Assembly (NCBI GenBank): GCA_043814035.1
Contig: JBDRKJ010000012.1
Coordinates: 1 to 64,000, forward strand
Direction: 5' to 3'
Source of the DNA: Peribacter sp043814035
Lineage (GTDB): Bacteria; Patescibacteriota; Gracilibacteria; Peribacterales; Peribacteraceae
DNA: 64,000 nucleotides
Shown: positions 8,793-16,426 of the stretch, piece after piece
Layout of the letters: each line of letters opens with the position of its first letter
Position numbering within the stretch: position 1 is the stretch's first letter
The notes under the pieces: model-generated
The model's input: the letters and a program-made list of their open reading frames with translations, nothing else
Databases searched by the model: none
What the model was told of the DNA's origin: nothing
Position numbers and translations under genes: made by a program

Positions 8793-10607
8793 TTAGGAGA
8801 GAAGACGCGTGAGCGCCCCACCGAGAATTCGGAGACCATTCTGGGTGAGGACAGACTCTGGGTGAAACTGGAAACTTGCGAACTGATCGCCTCGCAATGC
8901 ATGAACACGCTTTGACCTCTGGTCGTAGGACATCTGGATACCGGGAATCTCCTGATGACGTGCAGAAAACGTATTGTAGAAACCAACGATCTGCTGCTCG
9001 CCAAACAGATCGATCTGCTTCCGAACCCCTTGCGACGGTGTCTCCTGACGCGAAACCTTCATACCCAGCTCCCTGCTCAGGATCTGATGGCCGAGGCAGA
9101 CGGCAAGGAACTTCTTTCCTGATTCTCGAAGCTCACGTACAACACGACGAAACTTCTGCATTTTTGGATTCTGTTCGTCATTGGGATCACCAGGACCGGG
9201 GCCGACAACGACGAGATCCGCATCATCCGAGGCACAGTCATACTTATCAAAGCTCACGACGCGAACGTCCGCTCCCATGCTCGTCATCATGTGCTTGAGC
9301 GTTTGGCAGAAGTTGTCTTCATTGTCGATGATGGTGATTATCTTTCCCTGCACGGCTTCGAGCGTGTTGTCGTTCTTCTCCTGGTCATCAAGAAAGTAGC
9401 GGGAGAGATCGAGATTCCTTTCTTTGAGCACCTGAAGAATCTCTTCGTCAGAAAGGAGATCCGTATCCGAAGGAACGACCATTTCTTGCGTCGGATGCAG
9501 AATGCTCCCCATAAGGGCGCCCAACTTCGCCTGCGTCTCTTCGACCTCATTTTCCGGATTCGAATCCCTGACCAGAGTTGCGCCTGCACGGACAGCAAGC
9601 GTGCCGTCGGCATCAATCTCCGCCGTGCGGATCGTAATGGCACTATCAAGGCTCTCTCCGCCATCCGCGTCCCGACCCAACAAGGCGAGCGCAGAAGCAT
9701 AATACCCACGGGAACCAGGTTCGTACTTTTTAAGAATCCTGCACGCGTTTTTCATGGGACTGCCCGTGACCGTCGGTGCGTACATAGATGTGCGCAGCAG
9801 ATCAATGGCTGGCAAGTCACTGTGGCCACGCAACAGATATTCGGTATGAATGAGCCGCGACATATTCTTGAGACGCGGACCCTCGATTGTCCCGCCGCAC
9901 TCGCACATCTGCGACATCATTTTGAGCTCCTCATCGAGCACCATGAAAAGCTCAAGGATCTCTTTGTCGTCACGGAGGAATGCGAGGAGCTCCTCTCTCG
10001 TAACGTTCTGTCCCAGCTTCTTCTTCAGAGTGCCGCTGATCGGATTCATCACGACCTCTCCTTTTTGCACGGTAAGATGCCGCTCCGGTGACGCCCCGAT
10101 GAGGTATTTCTGCCCATCGAAGAAAATAAATGTCATGTAGCTTCCATGCTCCGAGAGCAGAAGCGACCGATAGATGCTCAGCGCCTTCGCTCTGTTCATC
10201 TCGACGATCGTCCCCCTCCCCGTATTCGCGACGACGAAGTTCGCGCCTTCCCCCTTACCGATTTCATTGCGAATGATGTTCCGGATGACCTCTGCGTATT
10301 CTTCGGGAGTCATGTCGAACTGAATGCCGTTTTTGAGTTCCACTTTGTCAGAAGGAACGGAGGCGAGTAATTCCTCCAGATTCACTCTCGTTTGCTGAAC
10401 AATATCAATGCAACGTATCGGCTCACCATCCGAGTGTGTCTCGTACCCCCGCTCACGCACCTGAGAGAAAGGAATCGCGCAGATCGTATCAACGCCACCT
10501 CCGGCACCGGACTCGCCGTGATCGAGCTGTATATCCGCAAGAGAATGGCAAAGCCGTTGTGTCCCCGAAAGTACCTGTACCTCCTCGTCCGCCCCTCGCC
10601 GTATCAT
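8793..10607 (-). CDS. PhzE-type anthranilate/ADIC synthase with fused glutaminase
   Basis: This is a chorismate-utilising enzyme fused to a class I glutamine amidotransferase. The N-terminal domain contains NMSRLIHTEYLL, APTVTGSPMKNACRIL and RAGATLVRDSNPENEVEETQ, closest to PhzE and related anthranilate synthases. The C-terminal domain has the triad Cys in CLGHQ and His/Glu in FHPES. It should make anthranilate, or 2-amino-2-deoxyisochorismate, from chorismate and glutamine. The frame is open upstream of ATG 10607, and the segment before it (NVIHGTDPFV) also looks like family sequence. An ATT at 10680-10682, 20 nt after the attenuator U-tract, may be the true start, because no ATG/GTG/TTG occurs there. 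Trp control is suggested by the attenuator and the TrpR-like neighbour. Confidence 0.85.
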   Translation of the reverse strand: MIRRGADEEVQVLSGTQRLCHSLADIQLDHGESGAGGGVDTICAIPFSQVRERGYETHSDGEPIRCIDIVQQTRVNLEELLASVPSDKVELKNGIQFDMTPEEYAEVIRNIIRNEIGKGEGANFVVANTGRGTIVEMNRAKALSIYRSLLLSEHGSYMTFIFFDGQKYLIGASPERHLTVQKGEVVMNPISGTLKKKLGQNVTREELLAFLRDDKEILELFMVLDEELKMMSQMCECGGTIEGPRLKNMSRLIHTEYLLRGHSDLPAIDLLRTSMYAPTVTGSPMKNACRILKKYEPGSRGYYASALALLGRDADGGESLDSAITIRTAEIDADGTLAVRAGATLVRDSNPENEVEETQAKLGALMGSILHPTQEMVVPSDTDLLSDEEILQVLKERNLDLSRYFLDDQEKNDNTLEAVQGKIITIIDNEDNFCQTLKHMMTSMGADVRVVSFDKYDCASDDADLVVVGPGPGDPNDEQNPKMQKFRRVVRELRESGKKFLAVCLGHQILSRELGMKVSRQETPSQGVRKQIDLFGEQQIVGFYNTFSARHQEIPGIQMSYDQRSKRVHALRGDQFASFQFHPESVLTQNGLRILGGALTRLLS

Positions 10608-10702
10608 GACGAATGGGTCAGTGCCGTGAATAACATTTTCGATCGATGCCGATGGTGAGAGAGAATGGGATTCCGTGGGAATGAAAGGAAGTAGTGAAAT
10701 AC

Positions 10703-10777
10703 AAAAAAACTCCGGAGAGCGGAGTGCATGTGTAATTCATAGATCTTCAGGGCACTCCGTACTTAGTGAGTCGCCCA
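10703..10777 (-). promoter_or_regulatory. Trp-type transcription attenuator before the PhzE-like gene
   Basis: Segment 1 (GGGCGACTC, 10768-10776) overlaps a TGG codon at 10775-10777. Segment 2 (GAGTGCCC, 10750-10757) pairs with segment 1. Segment 3 (GCACTCC, 10721-10727) pairs with segment 2. Segment 3-4 (ACTCCG/CGGAGT, 10709-10725) is an intrinsic terminator followed by U7 (10703-10709). This is the 1:2, 2:3, 3:4 logic of trp attenuators. The TGG is the only Trp codon of the upstream 176-codon ORF and lies four codons before its stop. Confidence 0.7.
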
Positions 10778-11293
10778 GGTATCGACTGCGGGAACTCCAA
10801 AAATAGCCACCGCCGGAATTGTTGTAGCGGCAGAAACGGATTTCGCAGCTGAAATCTCTACCCGCTGACCGCACAATTTGAGTGGCGTTCCGTGTGTGCG
10901 TGTTGCATCTGATCCCTGAAGAGCGCCAACAGGGAAAGAATGTCCCCCTATAAAGGACACTCGTTTAAGGGGCTTATCGGCAGAGTCTGCGTTACACGGA
11001 TTCTCGTCGCCAACGAAAAATGGTAAACGACAATTGCCCGTGAACTGTGCATCACAATCGCAGAAGACGATTGTCTTATCGGGACCAAGTGATCCCACTC
11101 GAGCCACCGCCTGCTGCACGCTCGCACAGATTCTCTCGAGTGCCATCTCATCCACAGCGAGCTCTGCACAGAGAGTCCGCACTTCTGCCGTCACGTTCTG
11201 CACATTCGTTGTTACCTCACGAACATCTCTTCCGGATCGGATCCGTACCGAGAGGAGCTGCTGCGCCGACGAAGTGGAGGGGGATGTTTCCAT
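10763..11293 (-). CDS. Hypothetical protein; its 3' end serves as Trp attenuator leader
   Basis: This 176-aa protein has no recognised domain. It has seven Cys residues, including CDCD and TGNC, and a single Trp at residue 173 in the C-terminus (DTWATH). The start ATG overlaps the end of a perfect 20-bp palindrome (11293-11312). A promoter, TTGATT-N17-TACCGT (11305-11333), lies within and before that palindrome. The gene sits between the TrpR-like gene and the PhzE-like gene on one strand. Its last codons form segment 1 of the attenuator. A shorter peptide initiated at a GTG near the 3' end (MAIFGVPAVDTWATH) could be the real leader. Function is unknown; it may be an aromatic-amino-acid accessory protein. 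Confidence 0.5.
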   Translation of the reverse strand: METSPSTSSAQQLLSVRIRSGRDVREVTTNVQNVTAEVRTLCAELAVDEMALERICASVQQAVARVGSLGPDKTIVFCDCDAQFTGNCRLPFFVGDENPCNADSADKPLKRVSFIGGHSFPVGALQGSDATRTHGTPLKLCGQRVEISAAKSVSAATTIPAVAIFGVPAVDTWATH

Positions 11294-11312
11294 GTACCGT
11301 TACAACGGTACA
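11293..11312. promoter_or_regulatory. Perfect palindrome, candidate TrpR-like operator
   Basis: TGTACCGTTACAACGGTACA has 9-bp arms and a 2-bp centre. Its core is GTAC-N10-GTAC, the same 18-bp geometry as the E. coli trp operator. It overlaps the candidate -10 hexamer and the start codon of the downstream gene. The nearest regulator gene, 350 bp upstream on the same strand, encodes a TrpR-family protein. Confidence 0.6.
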
Positions 11313-11333
11313 CAACTCCTTCAGACAAATCAA
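11305..11333 (-). promoter_or_regulatory. Promoter of the trp-like cassette's second gene
   Basis: TTGATT (11328-11333) is followed after 17 nt by TACCGT (11305-11310). The -10 lies inside the palindrome, so a bound repressor would block it. The start codon is 11 nt downstream of the -10. Confidence 0.45.
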
Positions 11334-11399
11334 GACTTATTTTCAAAAATCACAAAACAACCAACAGCAAACAAATGCATAAACAAAACAGGAAACGTG

Positions 11400-11640
11400 G
11401 GGGCGGCGCGTCACCCTCCTTCGCTCCTTCTTAAGCTTCGGACGGGCAGGCGGGGGGTGAAGGGGAAGGCCCTGCACCGCATGAGAGCGGTGGACGCCGA
11501 CGAGACGACTCCGAATCCTCTTGTCGGCCGTAGCCTTGGCGAAGGCTGATGTAGGAGTCGGCGAGGAGGCGCAGGGCCAGGCGGAGCGGGCGTTGGCGCG
11601 CCAGCGTTTTGGCTCCACCTTTGTCGCGACAAAGGTGGAA
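11400..11640. repeat. Mosaic of dispersed repeats, including a 24-bp palindrome
   Basis: This part of the 368-bp gap between the TrpR-like gene and the 176-codon gene holds no gene. It contains a family C unit ending GCTTCGGACGGGCAGGC (about 11418-11451). It also contains a family B unit, GTCGGCCGTAGCCTTGGCGA (about 11520-11547). A perfect palindrome with arms CCACCTTTGTCG/CGACAAAGGTGG lies at 11615-11638, just after the TrpR-like stop codon. GGCCCTGC and GCAGGGCC form a further inverted pair across it. Confidence 0.6.
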
Positions 11641-11661
11641 AAGGGTATCCTTCGTTTGTTC

Positions 11662-11955
11662 TTATTGTTGATTTGCCTTCTTCAGTTTCTTCAGGAAATA
11701 GCCAAATCCACCGCCTCCGTACTGGAGCATTCTGGATCCGCGTGTGATTTTGCTGATAGAAATTCCCAGTTTCTTTGCGATATCGCGCTGAGGCGTACCC
11801 TTGGCGAGCTCCTGAATGAGCCGCCAGCGCTCCGCGACGGACGCCATCTCCTGCGGCGTAAGAATATCAGCGAGAAGTTTCTCCGCCTCTTCTTCGCTGT
11901 GAACAGAAGAGAAGAGCTTGTAGAGATCCCGTAGATGTTTAGAAGGCACGGCCAT
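11662..11955 (-). CDS. TrpR-family (YerC/YecD-like) transcriptional regulator
   Basis: This 97-aa protein contains the segments LTPQEMASVAERWRLIQEL and QRDIAKKLGISISKITRGS. These correspond to the dimerisation helices and the helix-turn-helix of Trp repressor homologues; KITRGSRML aligns with the TITRGSNSL of TrpR. ATG 11955 is chosen over an upstream TTG because TATACT (11966-11971) ends 10 nt before it. It heads a same-strand group with the unknown 176-codon gene and the PhzE-like gene. Tryptophan as corepressor is inference; many YerC-type members have no known ligand. Confidence 0.85.
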   Translation of the reverse strand: MAVPSKHLRDLYKLFSSVHSEEEAEKLLADILTPQEMASVAERWRLIQELAKGTPQRDIAKKLGISISKITRGSRMLQYGGGGFGYFLKKLKKANQQ

Positions 11956-12010
11956 ACCAAACACCAGTATACCTCTTCATTCTCCTATCCTCTATACCGT
12001 CAGCAAGACC

Positions 12011-12277
12011 TTATTTCTTGAGATCGTGCACTTCGAGCACAGCCTGGTACTCCTCGGGCTTATTCATCTTGAGATAGTTGAGAAGCTTACGGCGCTGTGC
12101 CACTTTGCCGAGTAGCCCACGACGAGCCGAAAAGTCCTTCTTGTGTTCAGTGAGATGCTTACTGAGAAGATTGATTTCTTTGGTAAGAATCGCCACCTGC
12201 ACGGGAGCGGACCCAGTGTCTTTATCGTGAACACGATGCTTGGTGATGAGACGTTTCTTTGAGGCGCGCTTGAGCAT
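12011..12277 (-). CDS. rpsO: 30S ribosomal protein S15
   Basis: This 88-aa protein matches uS15 along its whole length. Key segments are DTGSAPVQVAILTKEI, HLTEHKKDFSARRGL and RRKLLNYLK. S15 binds the 16S rRNA central domain early in 30S assembly. A good promoter, TTGCTT-N16-TAGAAT (12365-12393, minus strand), gives an 85-nt leader in which S15 autoregulation could act. In most bacteria pnp follows directly; here a cassette separates them. Confidence 0.97.
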   Translation of the reverse strand: MLKRASKKRLITKHRVHDKDTGSAPVQVAILTKEINLLSKHLTEHKKDFSARRGLLGKVAQRRKLLNYLKMNKPEEYQAVLEVHDLKK

Positions 12278-12364
12278 AGGAGAGAGGGAACGTGCGAAAA
12301 GAAGTGACGAGCCGCGCCTCCCGAGCGACCGAGCGCTCGAACGGGGAAGCGAGGACAGAAGCCA

Positions 12365-12393
12365 ATTCTAAGCGAAATTTTGCAGAAAGCAAG
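12365..12393 (-). promoter_or_regulatory. rpsO promoter
   Basis: TTGCTT (12388-12393) and TAGAAT (12365-12370) are separated by 16-17 nt on the minus strand. It lies in the divergent gap between rpsO and rmuC. Confidence 0.6.
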
Positions 12394-12446
12394 CATTTTG
12401 ACGATGACTGAGACAGAAGGAGAAGAGCGACAAAAATAGGAAGGAG

Positions 12447-12474
12447 TGGACAACTGTGCACCCCGTGCTACGAT
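12447..12474 (+). promoter_or_regulatory. rmuC promoter, leaderless arrangement
   Basis: TGGACA (12447-12452), a 16-nt spacer and an extended -10 TG-C-TACGAT (12469-12474). The -10 ends 7 nt before ATG 12482. Confidence 0.6.
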
Positions 12475-12481
12475 GCCCGGC

Positions 12482-13594
12482 ATGGATGCACTCACCTTCT
12501 CTCTTGGTTTCGCCATCGGTCTCATCGGCGGCGGTGCCTTTGCTACGTTCTTCCTGCACAAGTCCTCCAAAGATGCCGAGTCCGTTGCCGAAACATTGTC
12601 GGCCAAGATGATGGCACGACAGACCGAACAGATCTTGCAGCTCGCCGAGAGCAAACTCTCGGGCAAGAAAGATGTCATCGATATATCACTCAAGGCGGTA
12701 CAGAAGGATCTCGACCGCGTCGAAACGCTATTACGCGAGATTGGAGGCAGCCACACAAAGATGGATACTCGCCTCGAGAATGCCGCAAAAGTAATCAAGG
12801 AACTGACCGAAACAACCGGAGGTCTCAAAACTGCACTGGCCGGTAACTCCGAACGCGGACAGTGGGGGGAACGTATGGCGGAGGACGTTCTCAGGCTGTC
12901 AGGACTGATCGAAGGAATCAACTACATCAAGCAAATCAAGCTCGGATCAGCAGGATCCAAGCCGGATTTCACCTTCTTGCTCCCCAAGAACATGAAGTTG
13001 AACATGGATGTGAAGTTCCCCTTCAATAATTACAAGCTCTACGCCGAGGCGAAGACCGAACGCGAGCGCGAGGAGCACAAGAAGGCTTTTCTCAAAGACG
13101 TGAAGAACCGCATCAAAGAGGTGCAAACGCGCGACTATATCAATCCTGAAGACAGCACTGCCGATTACGTTCTCCTCTTCATCCCCAATGAACAGATCTA
13201 CACCTTCATCAACGAAATTGATCGCTCGCTCATTGATGACGCCCTGAAAGCCAAGACCATTCTCTGTTCGCCAATGACGTTGTACGCCGTTCTCGCAGTG
13301 ATTCGTCAATCCATCGATAATTTCAGCGTCGAGGGAAAATCGCAGGAGATGCTCACGGTCTTCGGCGCATTCCGTCAGCAGTGGGAGAAATTCAAAGATC
13401 AGATGGCCACCGTACAGAGCAGGTTCGAAACCGTGCACAAGGGGTTTGAGGAACTCACAAGCACCCGTGAACGCCAATTAGACCGTCAGCTCACCAAAAT
13501 CGAAGAACTCCGTCTCGAACGGGGCGTGGATGTACCGGAGATCGAAGAGGCCTTCGAGACAGCAACAAAGAAGCGTGTAGCAAAGACGGCATGA
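12482..13594 (+). CDS. rmuC: DNA recombination protein RmuC
   Basis: This 370-aa protein has an N-terminal membrane anchor (SLGFAIGLIGGGAFATFFL), a long coiled coil (about residues 40-120) and the RmuC nuclease-like domain. That domain carries RGQWGERMAEDVLRLSGL, PDFTFLLP, MDVKFPFNNY and TILCSPMTLYAVLAVIRQS. RmuC limits recombination-associated rearrangement in other bacteria; a PD-(D/E)XK-like fold has been proposed. The start follows the adjacent promoter rather than an earlier in-frame GTG. Confidence 0.92.
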   Translation: MDALTFSLGFAIGLIGGGAFATFFLHKSSKDAESVAETLSAKMMARQTEQILQLAESKLSGKKDVIDISLKAVQKDLDRVETLLREIGGSHTKMDTRLENAAKVIKELTETTGGLKTALAGNSERGQWGERMAEDVLRLSGLIEGINYIKQIKLGSAGSKPDFTFLLPKNMKLNMDVKFPFNNYKLYAEAKTEREREEHKKAFLKDVKNRIKEVQTRDYINPEDSTADYVLLFIPNEQIYTFINEIDRSLIDDALKAKTILCSPMTLYAVLAVIRQSIDNFSVEGKSQEMLTVFGAFRQQWEKFKDQMATVQSRFETVHKGFEELTSTRERQLDRQLTKIEELRLERGVDVPEIEEAFETATKKRVAKTA

Positions 13595-13610
13595 AAGTGG
13601 GAAAGGATAC

Positions 13611-13638
13611 TTGACATTTCACATACACGTTCTAATTT
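13611..13638 (+). promoter_or_regulatory. Consensus promoter directly before a start codon
   Basis: TTGACA (13611-13616), a 16-nt spacer, then TAATTT (13633-13638), ending 6 nt before ATG 13645. Confidence 0.65.
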
Positions 13639-13644
13639 GTATTC

Positions 13645-13974
13645 ATGAGCGCAGAACGTTTTCTCATCTCTGGGGACACAGGCAGAAAAGTGCACCGCAA
13701 AGAAGGATGTCCATGGCCCGAAGGGTATGTTGCATTTGGCGAACGAACTGGACCGGATCAGATCTTCGTTGAAGTCCTCGCCCCTCCTCCAGCAGAGAGA
13801 GTAAAGCAAATTCACGAAACGATGCGTCGCGGTGGTGGAATGGTTCTCCTTGGTAAGATGGCTTTGGCAAGAGAGTATAAAGTTGCAGCTGGTGGTGCTG
13901 TTTCGGCTGATCAACCGATCTACACAGAAATTGCTCAATCCGAACATGGTCAGGAAAGTGACAAAGGGATGGCA
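13645..13974 (+). CDS. Hypothetical protein
   Basis: This 110-aa soluble protein has no recognised domain. The N-terminus includes SGDTGRKVHRKEGCPWPEGY, and the middle is a short helical segment with a Gly-rich turn (RRGGGMVLLGK). It has its own consensus promoter with only 6 nt before the ATG, which supports expression from a leaderless mRNA. It lies between rmuC and the helicase gene on the same strand, but separate promoters suggest they are not one operon. Confidence 0.55.
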
Positions 13975-14032
13975 TAGTAATCAGAACTAGGATGAAAGAA
14001 AGAATTATCGAGGCAGATACACGTCCCTCTGA

Positions 14033-14038
14033 TACGAT
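14033..14038 (+). promoter_or_regulatory. Extended -10 promoter of the helicase gene
   Basis: TG-A-TACGAT ends 6 nt before the GTG start at 14045. Confidence 0.5.
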
Positions 14039-14044
14039 GCATCA

Positions 14045-16333
14045 GTGAAGGCAGCCAACACCTCATCGCGCGCAGAAAAAAAGTCTAAGCTGATCTTAGA
14101 GTCCCTCAATAAACCGCAACGCGAAGCCGTGGAACATACTAAAGGGCCGCTCCTTATTCTAGCGGGAGCCGGCAGCGGCAAGACCAAGGCACTCACTCAT
14201 CGCATCGCGAACTTGATAGCGCATGGCGTGCCACCGTGGCAGATTCTCGCAGTCACGTTCACCAACAAAGCGGCGAAGGAGATGCGATCACGCATTGAGA
14301 ATTTATTGCACTTAACCGAGGGTGAAGATCCCGCTGCGTGGGGATCGAAGAGCGCCAAGCTCCCCGTGATGGGGACATTTCACAGTATCTGTGCACGGAT
14401 CTTACGAAAAGACATCGAGAAGCTGGGGCGTGATCGCTCGTTCGTGATCTATGATAAAGATGATCAGCAACGACTCATGAAACAGGTACTTCGCGAGATG
14501 AAGGTGGAAGAAGAGGAACTCAAGCACCGTGCCGCGCTCTCGTACGTCGGACGATTTAAGTGCGAGGCACTGAGTCCGGCAGAAGCCATGAAGGACGCAA
14601 CGTCTCCGCGCATGGAAACGATCTGTCGCGCCTTTGCGGCGTATGAGAAAGCCCTGCGCACAGCCAATGCGCTCGATTTTGACGATCTCATGCTCGAAGT
14701 GGTGCGACTCTTTCATGAAGTACCTGCCGTGCTCGATCGCTATCAAGAAACATGGCGGTACCTCAACGTGGATGAGTATCAGGATACGAACCACGCGCAG
14801 TACCTCTTCACCACACTTCTCGCGCAGAAGTACCGCAATTTGTGCGTGATTGGCGATCCCGATCAATCCATTTACGCCTTCCGCGGGGCAGACATCCGCA
14901 ATATTCTAGAATTCCAGCGAGAGTACAAAGACGCGACCGAGATCAAGCTGGAGCAGAACTACCGCTCCACACAATTGATCCTCTCGGCCGCCGATGCCGT
15001 GATTGCCGCAAATCCCAGCCGACCGAAGAAGAAGATGTGGTCCGATCGCAAAGAGGGACCGCAGATCCTCGTGCACGAGGTGGAAGATGAGCATAAAGAG
15101 GCAGAAGAGGCGCTCAAACGCATTACTCAGATCAAAGAGGAGGGCGTGCCGCTCAATAAACAGGTAATCCTCTACCGCACCAACGCACAATCACGCCTGT
15201 TCGAAGAGGCATGCATGCGACTAGGGATCCCCTACCGCATTGTGGGCGGTGTGAAGTTTTACGCACGCAGAGAAGTAAAGGATGTACTCGCGTATCTGCA
15301 CGTAATTCTCAACCCTGCAGATCTCGTATCGCTGCTACGTATCATCAATATACCCCCACGCAAGATCGGTGAGACAACACTGCAACGTATTCGCGACTGG
15401 AGCGGCCAGAACGGCGCATCGCTCTGGTCATCTCTGGCGCGTGTAGAAGAAATTACAGCGCTCAACGAAGGAACTAAAAACCGTATCAAAGAATTTATGA
15501 AGATCGTCACGGAGCTGCAGGAGGATGCGAAGCGCCTCGCTGTGGCAGACCTCACGGTGCGGCTATTACAACGTATCGGTATGGAGAAGTGGCTCAAGGA
15601 TGGAACCGACGAAGGTGAAGACCGCTGGCAGAACGTAGAGGAACTCCTCTCGGTGATGCACAAGTACAATCATTTGGAACCGCAACTCTCCCTTACGAGT
15701 TTTTTGGAGGAAGTGGCGCTCGTCTCGGAAGTAGATCGCCTAGCGGAGCTCAAAGATGACGCTATTACCCTCATGACCGTGCACCTGTGCAAAGGGCTCG
15801 AGTTCGAACACGTGACGGTCGTCGGCTGCGAGGAGGGAATCTTCCCACACGCAAGCAGCGTCTACGACCGCGAGCAACTCGAAGAAGAACGTCGCCTCAT
15901 GTACGTGGCGATGACACGCGCCAAGACACACTTGACCCTCTTCTTCACACGCTCACGCATGCTGTGGGGCGAGACCAAGGCCAACGCTGCAAGCCGGTTT
16001 CTCGATGATCTTCCCGATAATGTGATCGAGCGACGCAGTGATTCGATCTTGAGCAGCTTCGCGTGGGCGGCGCAACGCGGGCAGGAAGAGGTGCTCACTG
16101 GAGGAACCATAGAGCCCTTCAATCAAGATAAGAAACTGCGTGTCGAGTTCAACCAGGACGTCGTGTTCGATGACAGTACCCAGGAAACACTGGCCGAGGG
16201 CACGCGCGTGGAGCACCCCAAATTCGGCAAGGGAACCGTATCGGGCGTGCGTGGCGGGGTGGCGGATATCGCCTTCGACTCAGGGGAGCGCAAGAGCTTC
16301 GCGCTCTCGATTGCACCGCTGAAAATCCTCTGA
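14045..16333 (+). CDS. UvrD/PcrA-type DNA helicase
   Basis: This is a 762-aa superfamily 1A 3'-5' helicase. Walker A is AGAGSGKT (about residue 41). Motif Ia is TFTNKAAKEM, motif II VDEYQDTN, motif III GDPDQSIYAFRGA, motif IV QNYRST and motif VI VAMTRAK. A C-terminal Tudor-like module (HPKFGKGTVSGVRGGVADIAF) resembles the PcrA tail that contacts RNA polymerase. The role is unwinding in nucleotide-excision and mismatch repair and clearing of transcription or recombination intermediates. GTG start with a leaderless-type promoter. Confidence 0.95.
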   Translation: MKAANTSSRAEKKSKLILESLNKPQREAVEHTKGPLLILAGAGSGKTKALTHRIANLIAHGVPPWQILAVTFTNKAAKEMRSRIENLLHLTEGEDPAAWGSKSAKLPVMGTFHSICARILRKDIEKLGRDRSFVIYDKDDQQRLMKQVLREMKVEEEELKHRAALSYVGRFKCEALSPAEAMKDATSPRMETICRAFAAYEKALRTANALDFDDLMLEVVRLFHEVPAVLDRYQETWRYLNVDEYQDTNHAQYLFTTLLAQKYRNLCVIGDPDQSIYAFRGADIRNILEFQREYKDATEIKLEQNYRSTQLILSAADAVIAANPSRPKKKMWSDRKEGPQILVHEVEDEHKEAEEALKRITQIKEEGVPLNKQVILYRTNAQSRLFEEACMRLGIPYRIVGGVKFYARREVKDVLAYLHVILNPADLVSLLRIINIPPRKIGETTLQRIRDWSGQNGASLWSSLARVEEITALNEGTKNRIKEFMKIVTELQEDAKRLAVADLTVRLLQRIGMEKWLKDGTDEGEDRWQNVEELLSVMHKYNHLEPQLSLTSFLEEVALVSEVDRLAELKDDAITLMTVHLCKGLEFEHVTVVGCEEGIFPHASSVYDREQLEEERRLMYVAMTRAKTHLTLFFTRSRMLWGETKANAASRFLDDLPDNVIERRSDSILSSFAWAAQRGQEEVLTGGTIEPFNQDKKLRVEFNQDVVFDDSTQETLAEGTRVEHPKFGKGTVSGVRGGVADIAFDSGERKSFALSIAPLKIL

Positions 16334-16337
16334 TTTT

Positions 16338-16407
16338 GTCACACTGAGCTCTGTCGAAGTGCGACAAATCTATCAGTGTCATGGTTCGACAAAGCTCACC
16401 ATGACAC
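16338..16407. repeat. Dispersed hairpin repeat pair, family A variant
   Basis: Two units (about 16338-16366 and 16377-16407) carry the cores CACTGAGCTCTGTCGAAGTG and GGTTCGACAAAGCTCACC. They lie between the convergent helicase and S-layer genes and may terminate both transcripts. The CTCTGTCGA variant differs from the 6181 unit. Confidence 0.7.
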
Positions 16408-16426
16408 CTTCAGAAGTTCTCAATAC

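Noticed and set aside
11280..11315. Short GTG-initiated ORF after AAGGAG reading through the palindrome
   Set aside because: It is out of frame with the 176-codon ORF, contains one Trp codon and no terminator follows; probably chance.
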